NCBI GenBank assembly: GCA_964230255.1 | Contig: CAXRGW010000083.1 | Span: 1-30,861, forward strand | From: Alteromonas_E sp964230255 | Lineage (GTDB): Bacteria; Pseudomonadota; Gammaproteobacteria; Enterobacterales; Alteromonadaceae | Direction of reading: 5' to 3' | Length of the DNA stretch: 30,861 nucleotides | Shown here: positions 16,424 to 24,685 of the stretch, piece after piece | Numbering within the stretch: the stretch's first letter is position 1 | How the letters are laid out: each line of letters starts with the position of its first letter | Made by a program: the position numbers and the translations under genes | Notes under the pieces: model-generated | The model's database searches: none | The model's input: the letters and a program-made list of their open reading frames with translations, nothing else | Told to the model about the DNA's origin: nothing

Positions 16424-18052
16424 TTACCAAGAACCGTACATGGGATTAGGCAGCAAAAAGTACTCATCACTATGGTTTTCTAGCAATGAATCGATATCTG
16501 CTGTGTGTTGAATGACGCCAGAAAAGTCCTCAATATTGTCGCCTACTTGCATAATGATCTTGGCAGCAGGGAAGTTATTATGGCGTTTTCCATCTGGTGA
16601 GTAACAGCTTGCTGTGCCGGCAGTTAATGCTTGGCGGCGACGGTCTTTGTCATTTAGTACCGTTGTTTGATTAATCGCGGTTTCATCTTCGTCCAGTTTG
16701 CCAATAAGACATGTGTTATTGACGTTTACGTCGAGCCCTAGTGCTTTGAGGTTACGCCAAGTGTTGGCATCTAATGACTGGTTTCTGTTGGTAACCAGAG
16801 CGACTGTTCCACCGAGTTCATATACAGCTTGAATAAAATCGGCTGCGCCTGGTACAAACGCGGCTTCTTCGCGCTGTACCCAAGCACTCCAACTCGCCGG
16901 CGAATAACGTGCGCCCGAGCGGTCAAGTTCGACTTGATATTGACTGTTATCTAATACGGTTTCGTCAACATCCAACACCACTGTCCATGCATCTTTAGGC
17001 AACTCTTTTTGTGCAAGTGCTTGTTCGGCATGGCTATAAGTACGGCGAGTTAGTAATTTATATTCGCTACTAGTCGTTTGCCATTTCACGGCAGTAGATA
17101 GTGGTAGATTTTGCGCTGCTAAGCTGAGCGTTATCGCACAGTGATCACTGAGCATTTTATCCACTGTCATATCATCAAAAGGGTGCAAGTTGACTTGGCT
17201 TGCTAGCGCCAATTGATCAACGCCGCCCAATAACACATGGTCGATAGGTGCGGGATAATAGGGGTGACAGCTTATGATATTAGCTGTGGTAATCGATAAG
17301 GTCGATGCTGAACCATCGGAGTTAGCGGTCAGTTCGCGGGTTAAGTGATTGTATGGCGCTGATAAACGATGATTAAAATCGCCTAAAACTACATAGGGCG
17401 TTCCTGCACTTTCTTTACTTTCAATCCAAGCGTCCAAAATCGGCGCTTGGCGTGCAAACGTTTTGCACGAATCAGAGTCTGCGCGGGCGTAATTATCGAC
17501 AAAGCAGCCGCTTTTCATATGGAGATTGAGTACTGCAACTGGACCTAATTCGGTATCAACTACGATTTCCAAACCGTGGCGCAAACCACGGGTGTCTAAA
17601 CCAAAATCGGCGAGTGATTTAACACTGATAACGTTAAGGCCTTTGCGAACTGCATATGCTACTTTTTGTTGCGTCGAAGAATAGCCATTTTGGCGGCAGG
17701 TATACGGATCACTATCAGGTCGACCGGACATTACGATCTGCCAATCACCTTCAGGAAATAGTAATTGCGCTGCTTCTTTTGAACCGACTTCTTGCAAACC
17801 CACAATATCCGCGTTCAAACGACCCGCGTAGGCTTGTAAACCAGCTAGCTCAGCATCAGTTCGAGGCTTACAACCGTCGGTAATCGGATATGCAAGGTGT
17901 TCTACATTCCAGGTGGCGAAAGTTAATGCAGAGTCCATTCCATCAGCCACTAAATTAGCTGACTCTGACGCAGCTGGAGCAGCTTGACAACCCAGTGCAC
18001 TGATAGACAAAACACCCGCAAAGAGCGGTTTGATAAAACGAAGTTTGGCCAT
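16424..18052 (-). CDS. Fusion of EEP nuclease/phosphatase domain and class-B-type HAD acid phosphatase, exported
   Basis: A 542-aa protein from ATG 18052; an in-frame upstream ATG at 18067 adds 5 residues. The signal segment ends SALGCQA, a plausible but weak lipobox. The first half (about 40-315) is an endonuclease/exonuclease/phosphatase domain with TWNVEHL, GLQEVG, NLHMKSG, LGDFNHR and LSDHCAI, the metal and catalytic motifs of DNase I-like enzymes. The second half (about 340-542) is a HAD phosphatase of the acid phosphatase B / e(P4) type with VVLDVDETVLDN, VTNRNQS and MQVGDNIEDFSG. Together they could cleave and dephosphorylate extracellular nucleic acids or nucleotides for phosphate scavenging (inference). 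No clear ribosome-binding site is seen. Confidence 0.87.
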   Translation of the reverse strand: MAKLRFIKPLFAGVLSISALGCQAAPAASESANLVADGMDSALTFATWNVEHLAYPITDGCKPRTDAELAGLQAYAGRLNADIVGLQEVGSKEAAQLLFPEGDWQIVMSGRPDSDPYTCRQNGYSSTQQKVAYAVRKGLNVISVKSLADFGLDTRGLRHGLEIVVDTELGPVAVLNLHMKSGCFVDNYARADSDSCKTFARQAPILDAWIESKESAGTPYVVLGDFNHRLSAPYNHLTRELTANSDGSASTLSITTANIISCHPYYPAPIDHVLLGGVDQLALASQVNLHPFDDMTVDKMLSDHCAITLSLAAQNLPLSTAVKWQTTSSEYKLLTRRTYSHAEQALAQKELPKDAWTVVLDVDETVLDNSQYQVELDRSGARYSPASWSAWVQREEAAFVPGAADFIQAVYELGGTVALVTNRNQSLDANTWRNLKALGLDVNVNNTCLIGKLDEDETAINQTTVLNDKDRRRQALTAGTASCYSPDGKRHNNFPAAKIIMQVGDNIEDFSGVIQHTADIDSLLENHSDEYFLLPNPMYGSW

Positions 18053-18067
18053 AGTTATTTGTAACAT

Positions 18068-18592
18068 TAATCACAATAGTAAATTTGCAGCTACGTTATA
18101 TATTACACGGAGTAAAAGCAAGTGCTCCTAATGGTTCAAGCGATCAAATTTACTCGATTTTGTCGAGCGTATTGTATGGAGTTTTACACCGCATTATAAA
18201 CACTGTTATCAAAGACGGTTTAGTTAGATTTAATAATGAACAGCGCCAATAACTAGCAACATCACACTCGCACAAAGCATTGACGAATGACTAAACCAAA
18301 ATGGTTTATACAAACGCGCTGATGCAAATGTTGAACTCATTAGCGAAACCGAACAATGGTTAGCTGCAAATCCGGTACACAAACACGCATTGGGTTTACC
18401 TTTGAGGGGGTAGGTGAGCAGCGAATTGCTTGGGCATAACGCTTTGGGCGCAACTGAACCTATGCCCACGGAGAAGCGCTAAGAACGATAAAGGTGAACT
18501 GATTAGCGTTTATCGGCGTTAAATCATGCGTGAACCACGGCTAAATGTAATCATACTGTGTATGGCCAAACGAGCTTATCAATGGAGCGTTA
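18068..18592. other. Gene-poor stretch with a possible decayed reading frame
   Basis: About 525 bp between divergent genes. No convincing intact gene is present. On the plus strand the frame 18291-18482 reads protein-like sequence (ADANVELISETEQWLAANPV and on) interrupted by one TAG at 18411, with no good start, so it may be a remnant of an unidentified gene. A minus-strand 79-codon ORF (18230-18469) has no ribosome-binding site and looks fortuitous. Promoters for the flanking genes should lie here but none is unmistakable. Confidence 0.4.
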
Positions 18593-20638
18593 ATGAAGTC
18601 TTTTGTCACGATGGTTGCTTTGACTGCTTTAGTATTTTTTTGGGTATTGCAGCCTTTATACGCTAAACAAAGCTCAGCTACGGGCCCGCATATCGAAATA
18701 GTGCTTATCAGCGAGTATCAGCATTTAATACCTGGCCAGACTCAATATATCGGTGTGTATATTCAACCGGAAGCAGAGTGGCACACGTATTGGCAGAATC
18801 CTGGCGATTCTGGCGAGGCATCTTCGTTCGAATGGCGCTTGCCCAGTGAAATAATGATTGGCGATGTGCTATGGCCTATACCCAAAGCGATCCCTGTTGC
18901 CCATTTGACCAACTATGGTTATGCGGTAGATAACTTACTATCCGTGCCAATAACAGTACCAGTAGACTACACCCAAACAAACACTGAAATTAGCGTTGAT
19001 GTGTCGTGGTTAGTTTGCAAAGAGGATTGTATTCCCGGTGATGCGACGCTCTCAATCCAGTTGCCGCTTGGTGCTTCACCTACTTTGAGTGCTAAGGCAG
19101 CGTTATTTGCTGACAACCGCGAAAGACTGCCCCAAGAAGTGCGTATAAATGGTCGTCATGAAATTACCGATAGTCATGTGGTTGTCGATTTTTCTTTACC
19201 TACTCAGAGCCGTTGGCATTTGTTCCCGCTAAGAGACGATCTGATCGTCCACAGCGCTGAGCAATTAGTTATGCAACAAACGGATAATGTTACGATAACC
19301 GTACTTAAATCGGCTTACTTTAATAATGACACTGCGCCACTAGAGTTTCTGGTATCGGATGGCAATACAGCTTATTACCTTACGAGTGATTTGAATGCCG
19401 TAAGCCCAATTGATAAAGGGGCGAAGACTCAATCAATACCAATTGTCTCATTGGCAACGTTCGCATTAATGGCATTTTTGGGTGGACTCATTCTTAATCT
19501 AATGCCCTGTGTACTACCTATCCTGGCTTTGAAGGCATTGTCATTGCAACAACACGAGAGTGCTCGCTCACATGCGTGGGTCTATTTAGCCGGTGTAGTG
19601 GTCAGCTTTGATGGCTTTGCACTGCTTATTACTGCACTTAAAAGTGGCGGAGATGCTGTTGGTTGGGGTTTCCATATGCAACAGCCTCTGGTGATCATTG
19701 TCTTGGCATTTTTGTTTACTACGATAGCATTGCAGTTATGGGATGTATTGCCATCAAGCGGGCGTTTTGCTGGTGTAGGACAACGCCTTACTGAAGGCGG
19801 TGGGAGGTTGTCGCAGTTTTTTACGGGTGTTCTAGCGGTAGTAGTGGCTTCACCGTGCACGGCGCCTTTTATGGCTACAGCTTTAGGCGTAGCTATGGTT
19901 AGTCCGACTTTCGAAACTTTTGTATTGTTTAACGCCCTGGCACTTGGTTTTGCGTTACCTTTAACCTTAGTCGCGTTATCGCCAAGGCTGAGCAGTTGGT
20001 TACCTAAACCTGGAACCTGGATGACTGGTTTTAAGCATTTCATGGCCTTTCCAATGCTGGGAACCGTGGTTTGGCTTGGCTGGATATTAAATAATCAAAG
20101 CGGCTCCATTGCCCAAGCATTTTTGTTAACTGGCCTTTTGTTATTTGCGTTGTTTATGTGGATAGCGGGTCGACATTTTCGAGCGGCTACGTTTATCGGC
20201 ATTGGCGGAGCACTGAGCTGTTTTATCCTGGTTTTCATTGCAACACCGCAAAACACAGTCGCCAGTTCGAATTACACAGCCAATCACGGCTTCAGTGAAT
20301 CGCTATTACAGCAGCAGCGCGACAATAACCGCGTGGTTCTCGTTAATTTAACTGCTGACTGGTGTATCACCTGTAAAGTCAATGAACACCTCGCCTTATC
20401 CACCGATGCAGTTACCGAGTTTTTGCAAGTGCAAAACGTTGCATATTTAGTGGGCGACTGGACCAACAAAAACGATGAGCTTTTGGCTTACTTGAACCAA
20501 TACGATCGCGCGGGCGTACCGTTATACGTAGTCTATGGTGGCAACGAACACGTAGAAGTTTTGCCACAAATCTTAACCCCCGATATCGTTATCCAAGCCA
20601 TCAAACGGGCTCAAGAGGAGATGAAAGATGTTAGCTAA
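18593..20638 (+). CDS. DsbD/ScsB-like thiol:disulfide reductase
   Basis: A 681-aa protein: signal peptide (1-24, ending LYA); a periplasmic N-terminal DsbD-like domain with a Cys pair in WLVCKEDCIPG (Cys142, Cys146); a membrane domain of about eight helices (about 285-550) with Cys306 in LMPCVLPI and Cys422 in SPCTAPF; and a C-terminal thioredoxin domain with ADWCITCK (Cys591, Cys594). This is the three-module layout by which DsbD proteins pass electrons from cytoplasmic thioredoxin to the periplasm. The large N-terminal domain resembles ScsB-like or copper-tolerance-associated DsbD variants more than E. coli DsbD. It overlaps the next gene by 11 bp, so the two are translationally coupled. 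Confidence 0.88.
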   Translation: MKSFVTMVALTALVFFWVLQPLYAKQSSATGPHIEIVLISEYQHLIPGQTQYIGVYIQPEAEWHTYWQNPGDSGEASSFEWRLPSEIMIGDVLWPIPKAIPVAHLTNYGYAVDNLLSVPITVPVDYTQTNTEISVDVSWLVCKEDCIPGDATLSIQLPLGASPTLSAKAALFADNRERLPQEVRINGRHEITDSHVVVDFSLPTQSRWHLFPLRDDLIVHSAEQLVMQQTDNVTITVLKSAYFNNDTAPLEFLVSDGNTAYYLTSDLNAVSPIDKGAKTQSIPIVSLATFALMAFLGGLILNLMPCVLPILALKALSLQQHESARSHAWVYLAGVVVSFDGFALLITALKSGGDAVGWGFHMQQPLVIIVLAFLFTTIALQLWDVLPSSGRFAGVGQRLTEGGGRLSQFFTGVLAVVVASPCTAPFMATALGVAMVSPTFETFVLFNALALGFALPLTLVALSPRLSSWLPKPGTWMTGFKHFMAFPMLGTVVWLGWILNNQSGSIAQAFLLTGLLLFALFMWIAGRHFRAATFIGIGGALSCFILVFIATPQNTVASSNYTANHGFSESLLQQQRDNNRVVLVNLTADWCITCKVNEHLALSTDAVTEFLQVQNVAYLVGDWTNKNDELLAYLNQYDRAGVPLYVVYGGNEHVEVLPQILTPDIVIQAIKRAQEEMKDVS

Positions 20639-21239
20639 ATTTATTCGTGTTTTAACAATTGCCGCAGTGACAGTGACCGTATCTTCACATGCAGCCATTA
20701 ACGTTGATGCGCCAGCGCCACAGTTTTCATTGCAAAGTGCAACAGGAGAGATGGTTACTCTTGCCGACTACAGTGGAAAGTACGTGATCCTTGAATGGAC
20801 CAATCACGATTGTCCATACGTTAAGAAACACTACAAAAGTGATAATATGCAAGCTATGCAGCGCAGTTACACCGACGATGATGTGGTGTGGTTATCGATT
20901 ATATCTTCAGCACCAGGGAAGCAAGGTTATGTGAGCGCCGACGAAGCCATCCAACTGACCAACGGCCGTCAAGCAAGTCCCTCTCACGTATTATTCGACC
21001 CTGAAGGAACCGTCGGTAAACAGTATTCGGCTGAAACAACACCGCATATGTACATTATCGGCCCAGATCAAGTGTTGCGCTATGCTGGGGCTATCGACAG
21101 TATTCGTTCTAGCAAACAAGCGGATATTGCAAAAGCGATTAACTATGTGAAGACGGGAATGGCTAAGCTGGACGCAGGACAGTCAGTTGATCCTAAACTA
21201 ACAAAAGCTTACGGCTGCTCGATTAAATATAAGAGTTAA
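20628..21239 (+). CDS. Exported thioredoxin-fold (AhpC/TSA-like) protein
   Basis: A 203-aa protein with a signal peptide (1-22, ending SHA) and a redoxin domain: APAPQFSLQSATGEMVTLADYSGKYVILEW then NHDCPYVKKHY, with Cys62 at the active-site position. There is no CxxC. The only other Cys is in the tail (KAYGCSIKYKS), so it may act as a 1-Cys or atypical 2-Cys redoxin. TTPHMYIIGPD provides the cis-Pro loop. An AGGAG ribosome-binding site lies inside the end of the DsbD-like gene. The overlap suggests it is a periplasmic redox partner reduced by that protein; the client is unknown. Confidence 0.85.
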   Translation: MLAKFIRVLTIAAVTVTVSSHAAINVDAPAPQFSLQSATGEMVTLADYSGKYVILEWTNHDCPYVKKHYKSDNMQAMQRSYTDDDVVWLSIISSAPGKQGYVSADEAIQLTNGRQASPSHVLFDPEGTVGKQYSAETTPHMYIIGPDQVLRYAGAIDSIRSSKQADIAKAINYVKTGMAKLDAGQSVDPKLTKAYGCSIKYKS

Positions 21240-21258
21240 TTGCGTTTACTTTCAACGT

Positions 21259-21280
21259 GCAGCTCGTTTTCAAGGGCTGC
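21259..21280. terminator. Weak hairpin terminator between convergent genes
   Basis: The stem GCAGCTC / GGGCTGC (7 bp with one G-T pair) has loop GTTTTCAA and is followed on the plus strand by a T-rich but interrupted tract (CTGTTGTTATT). It lies between the redoxin stop and the convergent methyltransferase stop. Confidence 0.5.
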
Positions 21281-21286
21281 CTGTTG

Positions 21287-22045
21287 TTATTGGTTCGGTT
21301 TGCGAGCCATAAAACGCAAGCGCACATAGTCGGCATACCATGTGCCGTTACTGTCTTTTAAGGCTGGCTCCACGGATTTTTCTGTTGCTTTTATCACTTG
21401 TTGTTGTTGCTCTGCGCTCATATCTACAAAAAATGCATGACCAAAGGTTTCTAGCCAATTAGATAGTTTTGTCGGCAGTGGTGTTTTACGTTCAAACAGC
21501 ACGATTTGCTCTACCTCGAAATCTGCTTGTTCGAGGCGCTGTTGATATTCTTCGGCACCAGGAAAGTACCACGGGCATATTGACGTGAGTCTGAGTTGCT
21601 TGCGTTGGTTGTTCAGGGCGCTGACGATAGCACTGACATTACCCGCGCCGCCAAACTCACCGACCATTCGACCGCCTGGTTTAAGTGCCCTGAAGCAGCC
21701 GCTGAGCACCTTGTCTGGTTCGGTCATCCAATGCAGGGCGGCATTGGAAATAATGCCATCAAAGGCTTCTTTATAAGGTAAAGCGTGACCGTCTACGACA
21801 TGAGCATCAATTCCCAAACTACGAGCCTGCTCAATCATATTGGCGCTGGCATCGATGCCGACAACGTGTTTGCAATGAGAGACCAAGTGTTGCGTCAAAG
21901 CACCATCACCACAACCTAAGTCAAGGATAACCTCATGTACTTGTGGCGCTAAAATGGTTATCAGCGGTTGTCCAAGTGCGGGCACAAAATTCGCGTGCTG
22001 CTGGTATTCGCGGCTGTGCCAGCTATCGCTACGATCGTCTTTCAT
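21287..22045 (-). CDS. Class I SAM-dependent methyltransferase
   Basis: A 252-aa protein from ATG 22045 (MKDDRSDSWHSREYQQHANF). A GTG at 22105 would add 20 charged residues with no homology I can see. Motif I is VILDLGCGDGALTQH, followed by VVGIDASANMIEQAR, VVDGHALPY, ISNAALHWM and ALKPGGRMVGEFGG, the order of a Methyltransf_11/BioC-like small-molecule methyltransferase. A BioC role is not supported: no bio gene is nearby. The substrate is unknown. It diverges from the VOC protein gene and converges on the redoxin gene. Confidence 0.87.
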   Translation of the reverse strand: MKDDRSDSWHSREYQQHANFVPALGQPLITILAPQVHEVILDLGCGDGALTQHLVSHCKHVVGIDASANMIEQARSLGIDAHVVDGHALPYKEAFDGIISNAALHWMTEPDKVLSGCFRALKPGGRMVGEFGGAGNVSAIVSALNNQRKQLRLTSICPWYFPGAEEYQQRLEQADFEVEQIVLFERKTPLPTKLSNWLETFGHAFFVDMSAEQQQQVIKATEKSVEPALKDSNGTWYADYVRLRFMARKPNQ

Positions 22046-22183
22046 TTGCTTAGTTTCACTTTTGTTTGGTGCTTTCTCTATTCTATCAAGCAAACGCAAT
22101 ACCACTTACATCGTTAACCTGGATAGAGAATTGCTTGATGTTCTCTAACGGGCTAAATAGTCACAAACCAAGAAGCATTATCG

Positions 22184-22582
22184 ATGTCACTTGAAATTCA
22201 TCACATCAATATCGCAGTGCGCGATTTAAACATTGCTAGCCAGAAATTTTCGGCACTTCTCGATTGCAAACCGATGCGCGAGGAGTTGCCTCAGCGCAAA
22301 GCCACAACTGCGCGATTTCAATGTGGATCTGTGTGGTTGGTTCTAGTTGCGCCAACCTGCCAGACATCACCTATTAACGGCTATTTAGCACAGCGTGGAG
22401 AGGGTGTATTTCTGCTCTCTTTTACTGCCGATGCGCTCGATGAAAAACTAGCAACGCTAGAACGCGATGGTGCGATTACACCTCAATCCGATCGACGCAC
22501 CGGTCTCGACAATTGGCAAATTCAAGACATTGATATCGGCTACACATTTGACCTCGTACTCCAGCTTTGCCAACCCAAATGA
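22184..22582 (+). CDS. VOC-superfamily (glyoxalase/epimerase-like) protein
   Basis: A 132-aa protein with the two-module VOC layout: IHHINIAVRDLNIASQKF at the N-terminus and GYLAQRGEGVFLLSFTADALDEKLATLERDGA in the middle, as in methylmalonyl-CoA epimerase or glyoxalase-like proteins. The N-terminal metal His is present (HHINIAV). The usual second His before the FxxxD segment is replaced by Leu/Ser (FLLSFTAD), so the metal site may be incomplete and the activity altered. Two inverted repeats and the sigma-54 regulator gene lie directly downstream; it need not belong to that operon. Confidence 0.75.
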   Translation: MSLEIHHINIAVRDLNIASQKFSALLDCKPMREELPQRKATTARFQCGSVWLVLVAPTCQTSPINGYLAQRGEGVFLLSFTADALDEKLATLERDGAITPQSDRRTGLDNWQIQDIDIGYTFDLVLQLCQPK

Positions 22583-22585
22583 TCC

Positions 22586-22619
22586 ATTTCAATATGAAAA
22601 ATGTATTTCAAAATGAAAT
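22586..22619. promoter_or_regulatory. Tandem inverted repeats, candidate upstream activator sites
   Basis: Two 15-bp units, ATTTCA-ATA-TGAAAA (22586-22600) and ATTTCA-AAA-TGAAAT (22605-22619), are spaced 19 bp centre to centre, roughly two helical turns. They lie about 100 bp upstream of a sigma-54 promoter, the usual position for enhancer sites bound by sigma-54 activators, here probably the adjacent PrpR-like protein. Confidence 0.65.
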
Positions 22620-22718
22620 AAATTATCGCTCGATATGTTAGCACCTTAACTATGCATTGTTGATTGAAATTTTATCAATGCTGCTCTGTGACTGGGTTTC
22701 GTGTCTAGTTTGATGAGT

Positions 22719-22733
22719 TGGCACGGCTTCTGC
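22719..22733 (+). promoter_or_regulatory. Sigma-54 (-24/-12) promoter of the regulator gene
   Basis: TTGGCACGGCTTCTGC fits TGGCAC-N5-TTGCW with one mismatch: the -24 GG is at 22720-22721 and the -12 GC at 22732-22733, exactly 10 bp between them. Transcription would start near 22745, 45 bp before the chosen start codon. The promoter overlaps the longer TTG-start frame at 22718, which argues against that start. Confidence 0.75.
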
Positions 22734-22789
22734 GTTATTCACAACTCATTAACACGTCTCTCGTTGCACTTATTGCACAAGAGGCACAA

Positions 22790-24670
22790 ATGGATACGAA
22801 TGAAGTGAATAGCACTGCAGCTCCCGACAATAAATTGAAGGTACTGATCTTTGGCTACAAGGAATTTAGCCAATTGATGAGCAGTGTTTTGGATAGCTAC
22901 CGAGCGTTGGCTGAGTTTAGAATTGTCGACGCCATCGTTGGTACCTCATTTGAGATCCAAGCACACATCGCCTCGTTCAAACCTGACGTCGTAGTAAGTG
23001 CCGGTTCAAATGCGCATTACTTAAAATCTGCACTCACCATTCCTGTGGTTTCTCTAGAAACAACTGAAGATGATGTACTTTTCGCTTTACGCGCAGCGGC
23101 ACAAGTCGCAGACGAAGTGCATTTTGTTTCATTTGCTAAACGCAGTGTCGCGGCAGAGCTCGCATCAACGCATTTGCAAACTAAAATAGAACAAACGATT
23201 TATGTCACGCCCGATCAGGCCCGAGAGCAATTTTACATTGCCGCGAAAAATGAAAATGTAGCCTTTGTCGGTGCCAGTCTCGTGTGTGGTCTTGCCGCGG
23301 GCCGAGACATTCCATCATTCCTGGTTTATTCGGCTGACTCTTGTCGTCGTACATTAGATATCGCATTGGAAAAGGCTCAACTGTGGCGTAATCAGCAAGA
23401 TCAAAAGGCATTGCTCACTTGGCTTACTGATAAATCTAAAACGCCGATAATTATGATCGACAGTGACGATGAATCCATCGTGCTTAATCAAGCGGCTAGG
23501 CGTGATCTCAACTTATCTAAAACCGTCGCAGAGGACTTGGATGCGCTTGTTCATCCGGAAGGTGGGCAACGTCAAAGTGATGGTGAATGTGAAGTCAACG
23601 GCAGTGAATGGTGGTTTCACTTAGATACAGTCGATCAAGACGTGAGTAAAAAGTTCATCTATCAACTCTATAAAAAGCAACCTAAGACTGCACATGCGCA
23701 GCTCGCACCAAAGGCCAACAAGAAACACACGTTAGTTTACCAATCAAAACAATTAGACGCGGTATTGAAACAAGCTAAAGCATTCTCTTCGTCGCCCAGT
23801 AATGTGCTGTTGTTCGGTGAATCAGGCACTGGTAAAGAACTCGTTGCACGTCGAATTCATCAGATGGGGCCTTACCAACAGGGTAAGTTTGTGGCATTGA
23901 ATTGCAGTGCAATACCGTCAGAGTTGTTTGAAGGTGAGTTGTTTGGCCATCAAGATGGTGCCTATACCGGCTCAAAACGCGGTGGACGTAAAGGGCTTAT
24001 TGAGGAGGCGCAAGGCGGCGCGTTGTTTTTAGATGAAATCAGTGAGCTAGCTCTCGATCAACAAGCAAAACTACTGCGGTTTTTACAAGAACGTAGCTTC
24101 CGTCCCTTAGGAGGAAATCAAGAGCGCGACGTGGATTTAAAACTTATCGCAGCTTCCAACCGTTCGATTAAGGACATGGTTCAGCAGGGCGCTTTCCGTG
24201 AAGATTTATTTTATCGCTTGAACGTATTCAATATCACTATTCCACCATTACGAGCACGAACTGCAGATATTGCCGCTATCTCCTATGCCAAATTGAATGA
24301 GCTAGCACTGCGATACGGACTGACAATAGCACCTGAACAGATTTTACAAACCATTGAGCCAGCACTGGTTCAGTATCATTGGCCGGGCAATATTCGTGAA
24401 CTAGAAAACGTCTTGGAGCGCGTGGTTGCCTATCTGCATTCGGTTAAAGACGTCAGCGAACTGTCATGGGCCTTGGAACATATCGCACCAGAATTAAAAC
24501 ATAACAATAAGACAGCACCCAATGGCGTGCTGCGCAGCAAAGAGCAAGAGTTGATCTTAGCGACCCTAGAGAAGTGGTTGGGGGACAAGCATAAGGCAGC
24601 GCAAGAGTTAGGCATCAGTCACACCACCTTGTGGCGCAGACTGAAAGAAATACAACAAAATAACGACTAG
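22790..24670 (+). CDS. PrpR-family sigma-54-dependent transcriptional activator
   Basis: A 626-aa protein from ATG 22790, preceded by GAGG 5 bp upstream. The N-terminal part (about 15-180) resembles the PrpR_N ligand-sensing domain (LKVLIFGYKEFSQLMSSVL and VDVVVSAG-type blocks). A short PAS-like region follows (TPIIMIDSDDESIVLNQAA). The AAA+ domain has Walker A GESGTGKE (about 343), the sigma-54 contact loop GAYTGS (about 390; usually GAFTGA) and Walker B ALFLDEISEL. A Fis-type HTH (AAQELGISHTTLWRRL) ends the protein. PrpR senses 2-methylcitrate; the ligand here is unknown. It is probably autoregulated and activates the receptor and catabolic genes downstream, the first of which begins 15 bp later. 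Confidence 0.9.
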   Translation: MDTNEVNSTAAPDNKLKVLIFGYKEFSQLMSSVLDSYRALAEFRIVDAIVGTSFEIQAHIASFKPDVVVSAGSNAHYLKSALTIPVVSLETTEDDVLFALRAAAQVADEVHFVSFAKRSVAAELASTHLQTKIEQTIYVTPDQAREQFYIAAKNENVAFVGASLVCGLAAGRDIPSFLVYSADSCRRTLDIALEKAQLWRNQQDQKALLTWLTDKSKTPIIMIDSDDESIVLNQAARRDLNLSKTVAEDLDALVHPEGGQRQSDGECEVNGSEWWFHLDTVDQDVSKKFIYQLYKKQPKTAHAQLAPKANKKHTLVYQSKQLDAVLKQAKAFSSSPSNVLLFGESGTGKELVARRIHQMGPYQQGKFVALNCSAIPSELFEGELFGHQDGAYTGSKRGGRKGLIEEAQGGALFLDEISELALDQQAKLLRFLQERSFRPLGGNQERDVDLKLIAASNRSIKDMVQQGAFREDLFYRLNVFNITIPPLRARTADIAAISYAKLNELALRYGLTIAPEQILQTIEPALVQYHWPGNIRELENVLERVVAYLHSVKDVSELSWALEHIAPELKHNNKTAPNGVLRSKEQELILATLEKWLGDKHKAAQELGISHTTLWRRLKEIQQNND

Positions 24671-24685
24671 TGTATGGAGAAACCC

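Noticed and set aside
18093..18110. Zur-like sequence CGTTATATATTACAC upstream of the phosphatase fusion
   Set aside because: It lacks the ATGTTATA half shared by the other four sites and does not align with their spacing; probably A/T-rich promoter sequence.
18230..18469. Minus-strand 79-codon ORF
   Set aside because: No ribosome-binding site, no recognisable domain and atypical composition.
22718..22789. Longer TTG-start form of the sigma-54 activator
   Set aside because: It would start inside the -24/-12 promoter; ATG 22790 has a ribosome-binding site and lies downstream of the predicted transcript start.
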